64,000 nucleotides of DNA from Achatina immaculata (Eukaryota; Mollusca; Gastropoda; Stylommatophora; Achatinidae), in contig WNKJ01000241.1 in NCBI GenBank assembly GCA_009760885.1, forward strand, positions 1-64,000, in the 5' to 3' direction. The notes below the pieces were generated by a model that ran no database searches, was not told the DNA's origin, and saw only the letters and a program-made list of their open reading frames with translations. Positions within the stretch are counted from its first letter, which is position 1. Each line of letters begins with the position of its first letter. Shown here piece by piece: positions 11,081 to 23,523 of the stretch. Both the position numbers and the translations under genes were made by a program.

Positions 11081-12550
11081 CGAATAACAAAACAGAAATT
11101 CAGCGAAATCTTGTGGCAAACAAAACTCTTATACCAAGAGGAATCACAGGTAATTTTACATTTGCTGTAAACAAAAATTTACTAGAAATCACAGACAGTT
11201 GTAAAACAAATATGTTATAGCACACTTCTCTAGATGCTAGGACACGTAGGTCATTTTGGAAATATGACGTCAGCAGACTAGATCAAAGCAGTCGCTCACT
11301 TGTAAGATACATGATCAGTCAGAAGACTGCGTTCTTCAAATAATCCAGGAGTTAGTGAAGCGGTGGCGGACCTGCATTGAGCGTGCTGGGCGTTACGTTG
11401 AAATCGGATAGAAAATGTTCTGCCATGTTTGTGGTTTGATTGAATTAATAAATAATGTTACTTTTTGACTCACTATTGTGTGTGTTTGTTTTTAAATTCA
11501 GACACCCAAGGGATCAACCATGTCCTGGAGTCTCTGAATTAAAAAATGTAAGAAATTAAACGATGTGGAAACATTTGTATTTAGAGACGGAATTTAATAT
11601 AACAATTGGTGAAAGTATGTAGGTAAGAACTTCCATTTATTAAAACAGTATTAGAAAGTTACGCAGTATTTTATATTGTAGTAGATGGTGTTACTGTTGG
11701 GTAACATAAATACAATTTTATAGAGCGTTCTTTTCTCATACACAAAAAGAAATTGACAAATCATTAGTTTGTATAACAAAGAAGACCATTGTTCTATTAT
11801 AACTGTCATGGATACAATTTAAAAAAGAACTGTGCCTCTTTCATTGTTACTTTTTTTCTGGATTATTACTCCTGTCTGTAAATTTAATCACCAAATTTTG
11901 CACAAATAAAACAAAGTTTAATGTAAAAATCAACTAATTTCCATTCATTGTTTTATGAACTTAAAATTAGATCACGTGCTACTCTATACCTTCACGTGTT
12001 ACCAAAACACGTCAATAAAACAGTTTGACAAAATGTAATGACTGCTGTTGTAACAGTGAAGTGTTCTACAAGTCACTTGACACATAAGAGTAGTGTCACA
12101 GCAATTATTATCTTTCTTGTATATCTTCTGTTACATCTATCTTTCACTACCTGATGCCCTGCAGACTGACGTTGGCTGTCATACTTTTCTACAAATCCGC
12201 ATTTCTGTAACATCGCTCTAAGAATTAAACTCATTGCATAATATTCTTCATGACAGTATACACAAGCGTGAGCTCTATATATTCTAAATTATATTATGCT
12301 GAGAGCTTGGTACAGCGAAAACAAACAAATAATAGTATATACATATAAGCAGTAAGTGATGAGTCTGGCTTGTATCTGTCATTTATTATCTGAAATATTT
12401 AGAACAGTATTCACCTTTGTTCTCAGCACTGGGGATTTTTTCTTCTACCAGATCATCATAGGGTCACATTGTGGATAATGAATTTGTTAGATCTTATAGC
12501 TTGTCGTGACTTGAATATATTTTCAGTGTCTTTGTCTCATCTCGTCTTCT
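11081..12550. other. Unassigned AT-rich sequence
   Basis: About 1.5 kb without a recognisable gene, RNA or tandem repeat. Open frames are short and stop-dense. Confidence 0.4.
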
Positions 12551-13640
12551 CTTGCCTTGTTTTGTCTTCTTCTTCATATAAATATCAGTGTTGAGAGGAA
12601 CATTATATCAATATTTGTAGGGGTCTCCGATGATTTACTTTATATAGTGGGATACTTAAGATTTCTGTAATTTCCTAACCCACAGTACCCACTGTTTCTT
12701 TATTTCTTAGCTTGAATATTTACTATACTATACTTGTTGGTGGTAGTCGTTTCACGTGGTCAAACCATTTGACTTGTTGTTTCTGGATGAGGTGTAGTAC
12801 TGATGTTACTGTAAACATTGGCCTGATTGTGCCTTTTATGATTTAGTCTGTTGTTACATTTAGTATTTTCATTAAACATCTCACATCTGTTTTTATGGTT
12901 TTCCTGTCAGCTGTTTTTTGTTTCAGTTGTGATGTATTTATTTTTTAGTAAAAGTTGTTATTTGCCCAAAGACCTGATCTGATTTGCTGCATTCCTTCTC
13001 ATCTTCCACATTTCTATTCCTCGATGATGATACTCTACTATCTAGGCATTTTAAATACTTCACTTGTTTTAAAAGTTGATTGTCCAGAGAAGAAAATATT
13101 TGTTTTTGTATTTCGTTTTGATTTTCTTTTTCTCCGCACTGAATTCATATTTTTTTTTTTCGTTTTCATGACCTTGTTAAGATTTTCATGAATTGTTGTA
13201 GGTCTTTTTTTAACAAAGTCGCTAGAAGTGTTTGGTGGTCAGCTAAAAGTCCTTCATTTACGCTCTTATGTTGGGATGCTTTCTAAAGGGTGCTGTTGGT
13301 TTAGTGGCGTTGTTGCTAGAGTTGGGCTGTCGAGCAACTTAGTGATGGAGATTTTGCTATACATACTCGGTTCTTTGCGTATGTTATCAATGTGTGTTAT
13401 GATTAGGTAGGTTCATTTGCTTCAGTCTTGTGTTGTTTCTTGTTTTTAACCATACCAGAATATTACATTAAAAGCCAAGCTATTTAAACTTCTTTCTCAC
13501 ATATGACTAGCATCCATCACATCCTGGAGCTTTGTTCACTGACGCCTTTGTGGTGCTTTCTCTGATTTCTCCTAGCAGTAGGGCTAGCTCTGATTCTAAG
13601 TGACCGACTGTGATGTTATCTCGGTGTTGATGATCCATGT
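12550..13640 (-). mobile_element. Degenerate LINE relic
   Basis: Shares dispersed blocks with 42800-43700 in the same order and orientation, for example GTAGTCGTTTCACGTGGTCA against GTAACCGTTTAACATGGTCA, and TTAGTATTTTCATTAAACAT. The better preserved relative at 42790-46300 has an endonuclease-like N-terminus on the minus strand, so this is assigned to the same LINE family. No open frame survives. Confidence 0.55.
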
Positions 13641-14679
13641 ATGGTATGCTGGTTACCTTGTCGGAGTATTGTCTCTACTTCTCTAGTACGAGGGCGACAG
13701 GACACAGTGAGACACACGGAGGACACGCACGGAGAAGTAGAGGACACACAGAGGGAACACAACAGATGCTCAGTAAAAGCAGTTTAGAACGAGAAATAGT
13801 TTTATGACAGACGAAAATTGTTTCAAGTTCGAAAAGTGATTATTTAGTACTGTGTGAGCAACGCAGAAGATCTGATGCATTTGAAACTTCGAGTTAAGTG
13901 ATTCAGATGAGAGTTTAGTTGACCACATGTTCCAGATATAATATAGTACAGAGTTAAGAAATGTCCTCGTATCACGTGTAGAACATCTTGAAGTTGAGAA
14001 CATTGCTGAAATGCTGCTTGGAGAAAACGACCTCGTACAAGGTCTGCTTCGCATATTGAATCAACATAAAATAGTCCACAATGTATGTCCTATCTATGTA
14101 CTCTGCTCTTTTTCTCAGCGCATTGATCTTGTACTGTGGTTTGGTTCCTAACAGAGACATTGTAATGTCTTATCTCATACTGATGTCAGCGGATATAGGA
14201 ACATAAACAAAACACAGGAACAATAAAGATCGTACAATTACTCTGTTAGTTTCTTTTTCCTTGTGTACAAGCATTTGTCGCAACTTTCGTCACAATCACA
14301 GCTGCTCTGTTTCTTTCTGTTTCTTTCCTTTTTTTGCCTGTGCAGTTTCCACAATTGTATGTAGATATTAGATAGCACTGTACTACTCTTTACTCACTTT
14401 TAGACACATTTCCTTATCTTTTATTATCTTATTCATGCCCTGAAAAGCGGTCTTTGCCTTACCTATTCGTATTGTTATGTCAGCTCTGCTGTTATTGTTG
14501 TTCTAATGTAATTGCATTTATTTACTTGTGTCAGTGTCTTCCCCCTTGATAGTATGTTGCACTTTTATACGCTTATTCCCTTAGAAAATATCAATACAAA
14601 CAAACGAGAAGGTCCTTAGAGAAGTTTCAGAACAACGAAAAGTAGTTAAAAGTCTTTCAAAATGTCTAAGACATGTCTT
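13641..14679. other. Unassigned sequence
   Basis: No recognisable gene. Short minus-strand frames (up to 94 codons, 13770-14160) show no domain and no support. Confidence 0.35.
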
Positions 14680-15430
14680 GAAACTAACAGGTGGCATGGA
14701 AAAGGAAGAACATGTGAACTAACAGGCGGCATGGAAAAGGAAGAACATGTGAACTAACAGGCGGCATGGAAAAGGAAGAACATGTGAACTAACAGGTGGC
14801 ATGGACAAGGAAGAACATGTGAACTAAAAGGTGGCATGGACAAGGAAGAACATGTGAACTAACAGGTGGCATGGAAAAGGAAGAACACGTGAACTAACAG
14901 GTGGCATGGACAAGGAAGAACATGTGAACTAAAAGGTGGCATGGAAAAGGAAGAACATGTGAACTAACAGGTGGCATGGAAAAGGAAGAACACGTGAACT
15001 AACAGGTGGCATGGACAAGGAAGAACATGTGAACTAAAAGGTGGCATGGACAAGGAAGAACATGTGAACTAACAGGTGACACGGAGAAGGAAGAACATGT
15101 GAACTAACAGGTGACATGGAAAAGGAAGAACATGTGAACTAACAGGTGGCATGGAGAAGGAAGAACATGTGAACTAACAGGTGGCATGGACAAGGAAGAA
15201 CATGTGAACTAAAAGGTGACATGGAAAAGGAAGAACATGTGAACTAAAAGGTGGCATGGAGAAGGAAGAACATGTGAACTAACAGGTGACACGGAGAAGG
15301 AAGAACATATGAACTAACAGGTGGCATGGAAAGGAAGAACATGTGAACTAACAGGTGGCATGGAGAAGGAAGAACTTGTGAACTAACAGGTGGGATGGAA
15401 AAGGAAGAACATGTGAACTAAGAGGAAACA
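14680..15430. repeat. 35-bp minisatellite
   Basis: About 21 near-identical copies of GAACATGTGAACTAACAGGT plus GGCATGGAAAAGGAA. Variants (AAAAGG for ACAGG, GACACGG for GGCATGG, GACAAGG for GAAAAGG) recur in blocks, indicating unequal exchange or slippage of multi-unit stretches. Confidence 0.95.
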
Positions 15431-16182
15431 CCAAGGAGCGAACAAGAATGAGAAACATGATTAGCAACGCAGCTTGATATGACACTTAATATTATTTCTA
15501 CTTCATGAAATACAGTTTTAACACATTTCAAGGATATAAACAGTTACTGGCACATTGTTAGTACTTTGAAGGAAAAAACGATGGGATTCACTACTTGGTC
15601 AGTCTAAATAATAAAAATACAGAGAAATAAATTCGTGTATTACAGATTATCATAACAGCCTTCCAGTCTAGACAGGAACCTGATCAAACTGGACCATTTA
15701 AATCATGTTACTAAAACTCACAGTAACAGCTGAATTATCTAAAATGTCTTGTTGTGATTGGTATGAATAATAAATGAGGTTTGCCATTAACCAGTATCAT
15801 TCCAACCTGCAAGAACCAGTTTCTCGGGGTAAGATAAGAATGTTTTATGTTTATTGCCCAAAATTCTACTCACATTAGCTTTATAATATGCTGTTTATTT
15901 GTCACGAGTTTTTCTTCTCTTGTTTTTATATTGAAGTCTTTTTCTTAATGATTGTGACTGCCAGTTTATTAATTGTTATTTTAGAGTTAAATAATTCTTT
16001 CAGGTAAATAATGCTGTTCTTTTCAGGTATTACATGTCAAAACAATATTAGCGATGATGTCAAACGTTTGGCTTCCAACTTATACGCTACTTTTCGAAGA
16101 AATCTCTTGAACTACTAATGTTTTACAAGCTTATTAGGTTCTATATAGCTGGCTTTAGCTGTATTACTTGAAACTCATACTG

Positions 16183-16221
<39 letters not shown>

Positions 16222-16500
16222 GTCCTGGAAGAACATGTTAATGTTTCCTCTTGTTAACGAAGGACTATAGTCAAATGAAAACACGGACTTTCACTAATCG
16301 TATCGTTAATTTTCATGGATAATTTAAACATAATTCTTTCACTAACATACATGTTTAAGGCAGTGTTTCTCAGGCTTGTTCGGGCTGCTACCCCTTTCCG
16401 TCCCACGCCACATCCTCAATGGCCTCCCTTTACTCGTACATTATGGCCTATTAAAATTGTACATGCATTACATAACTAAACACTCCAACCAGCGAATCAT
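15431..16500. other. Unassigned sequence with an (AT)n tract
   Basis: Contains an (AT)n microsatellite at about 16181-16218 and otherwise nothing recognisable. A hAT-terminus-like CAGTGTTTCTCAG occurs near 16362 without a partner. Confidence 0.4.
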
Positions 16501-16504
16501 TCTT

Positions 16505-17111
16505 ATTTAATTTTTAAAAGAGTACTTTGCTGTAAATTGCAAGGTGTGGCTTGTCCGGCGCTGTGTGTCAGGAATGGATCTAGTGGGACGTGGAGACTGT
16601 TTAAATAGAGAACTGTGACATATGGTCAGTGGGTTGTAACTGGGGGTGGTGGATGGGGAACCGGGGAGGGGAGAGAGTGACGCAATACCGACCTTGCTAG
16701 GAGAAATTGAAACAGATGATTGGGGAAGAGGGGTTGCAGAGAAAATAGCGAGGTTGCAGAGTGATGCTGTGAGGAAGTTTGAAAAGTAAGAAGTGGTGGA
16801 TTTAGTGGAGAAGTATTGCGAAAGAAGAAGAAGAAGAAGAAGTGGAGAGGTACTATAATGATTAAAGAAGATGATGTTACGTGTAACTAAACAGCGAGTT
16901 TAACCCATGTGGTTCCAGCGTCCCATAATTTTGAATGCAGCGGTTCTCAAGTGCCAAGCGGCTTGTGTCATCTGCGTGACATTGTTTAATGGCTGTTACC
17001 AGAAAATCAGATTTGCCTCTGTGGTTGGGGCCATTGAAATGATTTGGGACTGGTTTCGAAGCATGCTGGGCGATGTCGTACAGATGTTTTTGCATGCGGT
17101 TCCCTAATCTA
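16505..17111 (-). repeat. Inverted arm of the Penelope-like element
   Basis: Reverse complement of about 18026-18595. On the minus strand 17095-16877 encodes the endonuclease C-terminus (MQKHLYDIAQHASKPVPNHF and onward to LNSLFSYT). It differs from the right arm by few substitutions, for example D to N beside the IAQHAS block. Homology stops at about 17111 where the forward RT begins. Confidence 0.9.
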
Positions 17112-17113
17112 AA

Positions 17114-18260
17114 ATGGGTCCCAGTTATGCATGTCTATTTACGGACTTTCTGGAAGTCAAATTATGGGAAACCTACACCGGCAGATTTCCAGAATTCTAC
17201 AAAAGATACATCGAAAATGGCACTGGAATGCCACATGAAGACCTTAAAAAAATTATTGAATTCGCTAATACACTCAATAACAACATAAAATTCACTTATG
17301 AAATCTCTGACAAGTCTGTTAATTTTTTAGACATTAAAATCTCTATTGGCACAAACAGGCTTGTCCCCTCCATATTTTACAAGCCCACCGATAGTCACAC
17401 CTATTTGCTTTACACCTCTTCCCATCCTGAAGCCTGTAAGAACTCCATCCCATATTCCCAACTCCTCCGTCTTCGCCGCGTATGTCAGGATAATTTGGAC
17501 TTTATAGATCAGTCCAACAAGTTAGTAGAATTTTTTCGTCATCGCCACTACCCAGAAAAGGTCCTCCTTCGTAAAGCCTTCAACCGTATTCAACTAGTGA
17601 GCCGCAAAGAAGTATTCAGGAAAAAGCCTGTTACTCCATCTGACAGAGTTAAGTTAGTACTGCCTTTCCACCCTGCACGGTCAGATGGTTAAGAAAATTC
17701 TTTATCGTTATCTGCCGATAATCCAACTCAACTCTGACACTCGTGACATTTTCTCGGATCCACCCCTATTGGCATACAAACGTGAGCCAAACCTTAAGGA
17801 CATCCTCGTCCACAGCCACTTGAAGCAGAACCTTACATATGTTGGCACCAGAAAATGTAACCGTCCCCGCTGCGTTACCTGCCCCATAGTTTGAGAAACA
17901 AAAACAATCACCTTTCCCAAAACTATCCTCACTCTTCATGAGGGATTCACATGCAAGTCCCGAAATGTGATATATGTCATCGTTTGCAAAAGATGCAGGA
18001 TAACATATATCGGTGAGACTGGCCTCAGATTAGGGGACCACATGCAAAAACATCTGTACGACAACGCCCAGCATGCTTCGAAACCAGTCCCAAATCATTT
18101 CAATGGCCCCAACCACAGAGGCAAATCTGATTTTCTGGTAACAGCCATCAAACAATGTCACGCAGATGACACAAGCCGCCTGGCACTTGAGAACCGCTGC
18201 ATTCAAAATTATGGGACGCTGGAACCACATGGGTTAAACTCGCTGTTTAGTTACACGTAA
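17114..18260 (+). pseudogene. Penelope-type RT C-terminus fused to GIY-YIG endonuclease, broken
   Basis: 17114-17692 encodes RT palm end and thumb: FLDIKIS, FYKPTDSHTYLL, SSHPEACKNSIPYSQLLRLR. The place where the catalytic YIDD is expected reads RYIENGTG, so the metal-binding pair is lost. One frameshift near 17685 moves the frame to 17685-17894, which holds the cysteine-rich knuckle TRKCNRPRCVTCP. An in-frame TGA at 17892 precedes the endonuclease (VIYVIVCKRC, YIGETGLRLG, then conserved His, Asn and Glu blocks) ending at 18260. The RT fingers and most of the palm are absent. Family assignment is firm; the ORF is certainly non-functional as it stands. Confidence 0.88.
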
Positions 18261-18684
18261 TATCATCTTCTTCAATCATTATAGTACCTCTCCACTAAAT
18301 CCACCCCTTCTTACTTTTCAAACTTCCTCACAGCATCACTCTGCAACCTCGCTATTTTCTCTGCAACCCCTCTTCCCCAATCATCTGTTTCAATTTCTCC
18401 TAGCAAGGTCGGTATTGCGTCACTCTCTCTCCCCTCCCCGGTTCCCCATCCACCACCCTCAGTTACAACCCACTGACCATATGTCACAGTTCTCTATTTA
18501 AACAGTCTCCACGTCCCACTAGATCCATTCCTGACACACAGCGTCGGACAAACCACACCTTGCAATTTACAGCAAAGTACTCTTAAAAAAATTTTTTTTA
18601 GACTTTTTATTATTTTTTTTAGTAGTATTCATGTGAATCTATACTTTATCTCCTCTTTCTATTTCTTCGTCCTGTATGTTTTTG

Positions 18685-18725
18685 TATGATTAAGGCTCAC
18701 GCCAAAACGTCACAACTTTGTAATC
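18685..18725 (+). ncRNA. Hammerhead-ribozyme-like motif in Penelope 3' region, probably degenerate
   Basis: The stretch TTGT-ATGATTA-AGGCTCACGCC-AAAAC-GTC-ACAA has the hammerhead layout: stem I TTGT/ACAA, a core like CUGAUGA, stem II GGC-TCAC-GCC, a core like GAAA, then GTC. Hammerheads are established features of Penelope-like terminal regions. Two catalytically important Gs (the G in GAUGA and the G of GAAA) appear replaced by T and A, so this copy is expected to be inactive. Confidence 0.4.
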
Positions 18726-18837
18726 GTTAAGTAATAAAGCTGCTCTTACTTTTATCCTATTTTATACATTCTGGTATCACAGCTTTACTGCAGTCCTTCG
18801 TGTATAGTTGTATACTTATACACTAATTATTGTGTTA

Positions 18838-19483
18838 CTAAGAAGGAAGCTATTACTACCTCTGTCAGATGCTTCGTTTTCTTAACTTTTAATGTGATAG
18901 ATGAGCTTCATGTAGGAAGGCGAGATTCTAAATATCAGGTTGAGAATTGCTAAGAAGGAAGCTATTACTACCTCTGTCATGTAGGAATGCAAATTTCTAA
19001 ATAACAGGTTGTGAAGGGCTAAGAAGGAAGCTATTACTATCTCTGTCATGTAGAAGGCAAGTTTCTAAATATCAGGTTGGGAATTGCTAAGTAGGAAGCT
19101 ATTACTACCTCTGTCATGTAGGAAGGCAAGTTTCTAAATAACAGATTGAGAAGTGCTAAGAAGGAAGCTATTACTACCTCTGTCATGTAGGAAGGCAAGT
19201 TTCTAAATATCAGGTTGAGAACTGCTAAGAAGGAAGCTATTACTTTCCTCTGTCAGATGCTTCGTTTTCTTAACTTTTAATGTGATAGATGAGCTTCATG
19301 TAGGAAGGCAAGTTTCTAAATATCAGGTTGAGAAGTGCTAAGAAGGAAGCTATTACTACCTCTGTCAGATGCTTCGTTTTCTTAACTTTTAGTGTGATAG
19401 ATGAGCTTCATGTAGGAAGGCAAGTTTCTAAATATCAGGTTGAGAAGTGCTAAGAAGGAAGCTATTACTGCCTCTGTCAGATG
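18838..19483. repeat. Minisatellite of about 65-bp and 109-bp alternating units
   Basis: About seven copies of CTAAGAAGGAAGCTATTACT plus ACCTCTGTCATGTAGGAAGG and AAGTTTCTAAATATCAGGTT. Longer units carry a 44-bp insert beginning GATGCTTCGTTTTCTTAAC. Short and long units alternate irregularly. Confidence 0.9.
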
Positions 19484-19620
19484 CTTCGTTTTCCCTCAAC
19501 GTCCCTTACTGTCCCCTTTTCTCCACCGCCCTCTACTGACCCACTTATTTTACCGTTCTACTGGTTCTTTTCAACTCCCACAGGGAGGCGCAATCTCCAA
19601 CTCTGGGAAACACTGGTTTA
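19484..19620. repeat. Possible hAT-type non-autonomous element end
   Basis: Shares a CCCTTTTCT...CTTTACTGTTCC-like interior and a terminus reading CCAGTGTTTCCCAGAGTTGG in reverse with 31606-31757. CAGTGTTTCCCA-type ends are characteristic of hAT elements. The other terminus is not identified. Confidence 0.4.
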
Positions 19621-19763
19621 AAGTTTAATAGTTATTGGATAAAGCTACCAAAGGTGGGTGTAGGATGCCCACAAATAGAGAGACTACAGAGTGAACCATG
19701 CACGGGCACGAATTACCATACATGTACTGTTGAAATATTTCAGATATCAGCCGCGCCTGTCGT

Positions 19764-19956
19764 GAGTGCTTCTTGTCTGGTAGGTGGATAGAGAGCTTCA
19801 CTTCCAACATTCTGGTAGGTGGATAGAGAGTTTCACTTCCAACATTCTGGTACGTGGACAGATAGCTTCACTTCCAACATTCTGGTAGGTGGACAGAGAG
19901 CTTCACTTCCAACATTCTGGTAGGTGGACAGAGAGCTTCACTTCCAACATTCTGGT
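19764..19956. repeat. 35-bp minisatellite, left part
   Basis: Five copies of GTAGGTGGACAGAGAGCTTC plus ACTTCCAACATTCTG. The same array resumes at 25005 on the far side of the LINE. Confidence 0.95.
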
Positions 19957-20371
19957 ATGAATGAATGAATGAATGAATAATCTTTATTTTTCAAGGGTAA
20001 AGAATTGGGCACGCAGGCCCGTCTTACATTCTGCCCTTCATCACTCCATCTTTCATTCTTCCCACACACTTGATTTAGTACAAAAATACAAATTAAATTA
20101 GTAAAAACATATCAAAAGAGTGTAAGATTTAACTACTACATTCAAGGTAAAAGAGAAGAAGTAATTAACCTAATAAAATAGCACTCACGCACACATACAC
20201 CCGCAGACATATACATAAATAAAAATACATTGTAAATACAGATCTTCTAACATATCTTTTTAAACAAACATTAAAATAATTTCTAACAATATCTATCAAG
20301 TTGCTTTTCTAACTATGTCACTGAAGTACTTGATGGTTTACGAGCCATGTGTTGAGAGAGTGCTGGCTATT

Positions 20372-23196
20372 TTATGGAGGCATATAATTACATGCAAGTA
20401 AATAATGAAACAGGTTTGAGTTAAAGGATGAAGTATTACCAATGGATTTTAAATTGTAGGGGAGGGTGTTCCAGAGCTGTACTGCAGAGTATGCAAGGCT
20501 TTTCTTGTACATATCAATTCTGGGTTTAGGAAGAAGACAGTTTTTTAAACGCTGGCTATGTTTAGTGTTATACGTAAACAGTGACCACAAGTAAGGCGGA
20601 GCATTGTGTGACAGAATTCTGTGAACAAACTTAACTTTGTTAAAAATGATTCTATTTTTGAGGGGTAGAATTTTGAGTTGTTTATGTTGATCTACAGTCT
20701 GTACTGGGTGTTTGTCACAAATAAGATTTAATGCTCGCTTGTGAAGTGAGTGGAGCCTTTTTGTGTTTGAGACTGAGCATCCATCCCAGATTGTGGAACA
20801 GTAATCTAAGTGTGTTTGTATGTGTGATATGTAGTATATTTTTCTTGTGTTTTTGTCGATAAAGTGTTTAATCTTGGCTAATTGGTAAACTTTCTGTGCA
20901 ATCAAATTTGTTAGGTTATGTACGTGAGAATTCCAAGTTAAATGCTGATCAATGATGAGTCCTAGGGTTTTATGTTCATGAACATTTTCTATTGCCTTAG
21001 TCCCAGCACAAAGCTGTAGTGAAGTTTTAGTTGCATTTTGCAGTTTCTGTCTTGTAGTGATGAGCATGGATTTTGTTTTGTTGGTGTTTATCAACATACC
21101 ATTTTTATTACTCCATTTAATCAAACTGTTTATATCATTTTGGAGCGTTGTCTGTAGGTTATTGATGTCATACTCACTATTGTAAACAGTACAGTCGTCA
21201 GCGAAAAGATCACATGAAGAGTGCTTTAAATGTAGTGGTAGGTCGTTAATATAGATAGCAAAGAGAAGAGGACCAAGAATGGAGCCTTGAGGAATACCGG
21301 TATCAACCACAGATGAGCCAGATATTTTGTTTCTAAAGCAAACTACTTGTTTTCTACCTGAGAGAAAAGATGTAATACATTTTGTTAGGTCAGGATGTAA
21401 TCTATAGCCTTCCAGCTTTTTTGCAAGAATTTCATGATCAATCATATCGAAGGCTTTCTTAAAATCAACAAAGACAGCACCACACAATTTGTCATCATTT
21501 ATATTAGACAGCCAGCTTTCTGTCATTTTAGTTAATGCTGTGTGGCAGGAGTAATTTGGTCTAAAACCTGACTGACTGTCTATTAGTAGACTGTTTTCTT
21601 GCATGTGGAGCAGAGTTAACTTTTGTATATGTTTTTCAAGAGGTTTAGATAGTGATGACAGAATGGATATGGGTCTATAGTTTGAGAGGTCACTAGTCTG
21701 TCCAGATTTAAAAAGAGGAAAAACTTTGGCGAGTTTAAAAGCGTCAGGGAAATATTTTTTGTCAATACACAAGTTGTATAAGTATGTTAATGTGTCTGTG
21801 ATAACTGGTGCAGCGTAGCGTAGTATCTTGTTACTAATGTCATCACATCCTGCTGAGTTAGTGTTCTTTAAGGACCGGATGTAGTTATAAACCTCACCGA
21901 CTGTGAGGAAAGGAATATTAGTTTGTTTTAGCTTTACACATTTACTGTCGCTGAAAGTTTTCAACACGCTCAGGTCGCAATTTGGGGTCGGTAATGAAGA
22001 TTTTAGAATACTAATTTCTTCCCTAAAATGTTCACTGAAGTTAGTGCAAGTATGTTCACCATTAAGTGTTTGTGGGTCAGTTTGCTTCCTTTTATTTACA
22101 AGAGTATTAATCGCTTTCCAGATTGATTTACTATCAGTTTTGTCTTTCACTAAATTTCTGAAGTAATTTTTCTTTTCCTGCCTAATTAAATACTGCACCT
22201 TATTCCTAAATGAACGATAGCTACTAAAATTTCTGCTTTTGTGAGCTTCATCCCGTTTCCTCATCAGTTGCAATATATCGGGAGTTATCCACGATGATTT
22301 TGTTACGTGTTTTACTCTCATTTCTTTGATGGGGACATGCTTGTCAAAAATGTTTCGAAATATCTTGATCCAGTATTCGATAGCCTCATCTGGATTTGTT
22401 AACTGGAAAACGTACGTAAGAGGCGAAGCTTTTAGATCAGTTAAAATAATTCCAAGTTAAAGTTTTTAAAGTTTCTATATTTGATGCTGGTATGTTTGTG
22501 TTTCGGTATTTTATACCCCTTATGTGACCACGTACAGCAGACCGGGTAGTGATCACTCAGCGACACATGAGGGACAGTACATTCAGTAATGTTTCCTGGA
22601 TGGGCTACATAAATATGATCTATTAGTGTTGATGATGATTCAGCAACTCTAGTAGGTTTGTTAACAATTTGCGAGAAGTTGTAAGATGTTAAAATGTTCT
22701 TCCATGTAGGATTTGGCTGATTAAGATCTATATTGAAGTCGCCTAGAATGATTATGTCCTTGAATTTATGAGTTACAGCATCATCCATCATGGTCGCAAA
22801 GTGATCATACCACTCGGCTGAAGCATTTGGATTTCGGTATATAAAACTAATTAGAATTGGACTAAGATTTGATATTTTGATTTCTAGCATAATACATTCA
22901 ACCTCTGATGTTTCTAGGTCTTCTCTTCTACAAAATTTGATTGTGTTAGAAATGTAAACGACTAAACCTGTCTCTAGCTTCCTAGTTGGGTCACGCCTGA
23001 TCAAATTAAAACCATCTATTCTTATATCATTGTCTGTGATGTTTTTATGTAATCTGCTTTCAGAGAAACCAAAAATATGAAAATGTTGTTGAAGTATATG
23101 TGTAACCTCAGGGAGTTTTCCTAACAAATGATAAACATTTAAGTGGCCAACACGTAGGCCATCGTGTCGCAGCCACTCCTCCATTTTCTGAGTCAC
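20372..23196 (-). pseudogene. LINE ORF2: APE endonuclease and reverse transcriptase, one frameshift
   Basis: 23196-22441 encodes an apurinic-type endonuclease: HLNV (metal-binding Asn), FSESRL (Glu), YRNPN, LGDFNIDL (Asp, Asn), TLIDHIYV and SLSDHYPV (catalytic Asp-His). 22321-20372 encodes the RT: NYRPIS (residues 214-219 of this part), FVDFKKAFD motif A (284-292), GIPQGSILGP motif B (342-351) and FADD motif C (373-376, near 21200), then a thumb and a C-terminal domain. The two parts are one ORF: the stop after NFNLELF at 22441 is a frame slip, and the intervening 120 bp stay open in the RT frame. All catalytic residues I can check are present. The combined length of about 940 residues is normal for the group. 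Confidence 0.93.
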
Positions 23197-23523
23197 TATA
23201 ACAATGTTATAAATATTATATTTCAGTAAAAATAAAATAACTGGTCAGACTTCAATCATACAATTATAGTTATACGTTTAAGCTAGTAGAGATAATGAAT
23301 CTAACTAAGTTTATAATATACTGACAAATAATGGAAAAAAGTACAAAAATCAACAATGCAATGAACGTTATGTAAGTGTAAATTGTAAAAGACTTGATAA
23401 CAATATTAGCTGTAAGCTAGCACTAAGAAATGTCTGTTTTGCTGTAAGAACTTCTGTGGTTTTTTGTTTTTGTTCAGTTAAATTATTTACAGAAGTTAAA
23501 GAGTGCTGGAAGTTTCAAGCTAT

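Larger units (their letters stand above)
16505..18780 (+). mobile_element. Penelope-like retroelement with inverted 5' partial copy
   Basis: Composite element. The right part, 17114-18260 plus trailing sequence to about 18780, reads forward as the end of a Penelope-type ORF: RT C-terminus, zinc motif, GIY-YIG endonuclease. The left part, 16505-17111, is a reverse-complement copy of the right part's own 3' segment (about 18026-18595). Inverted and partial terminal copies around a 5'-truncated body are known from Penelope-like elements, so the layout is typical of a single insertion. The left arm carries an extra (GAA)n expansion at 16823-16845. The forward 3' end past 18595 has no inverted counterpart. 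Confidence 0.85.

Noticed and set aside
16355..16400. hAT left terminus CAGTGTTTCTCAG
   Set aside because: No matching right end or 8-bp duplication nearby; may be chance or an eroded solo end.
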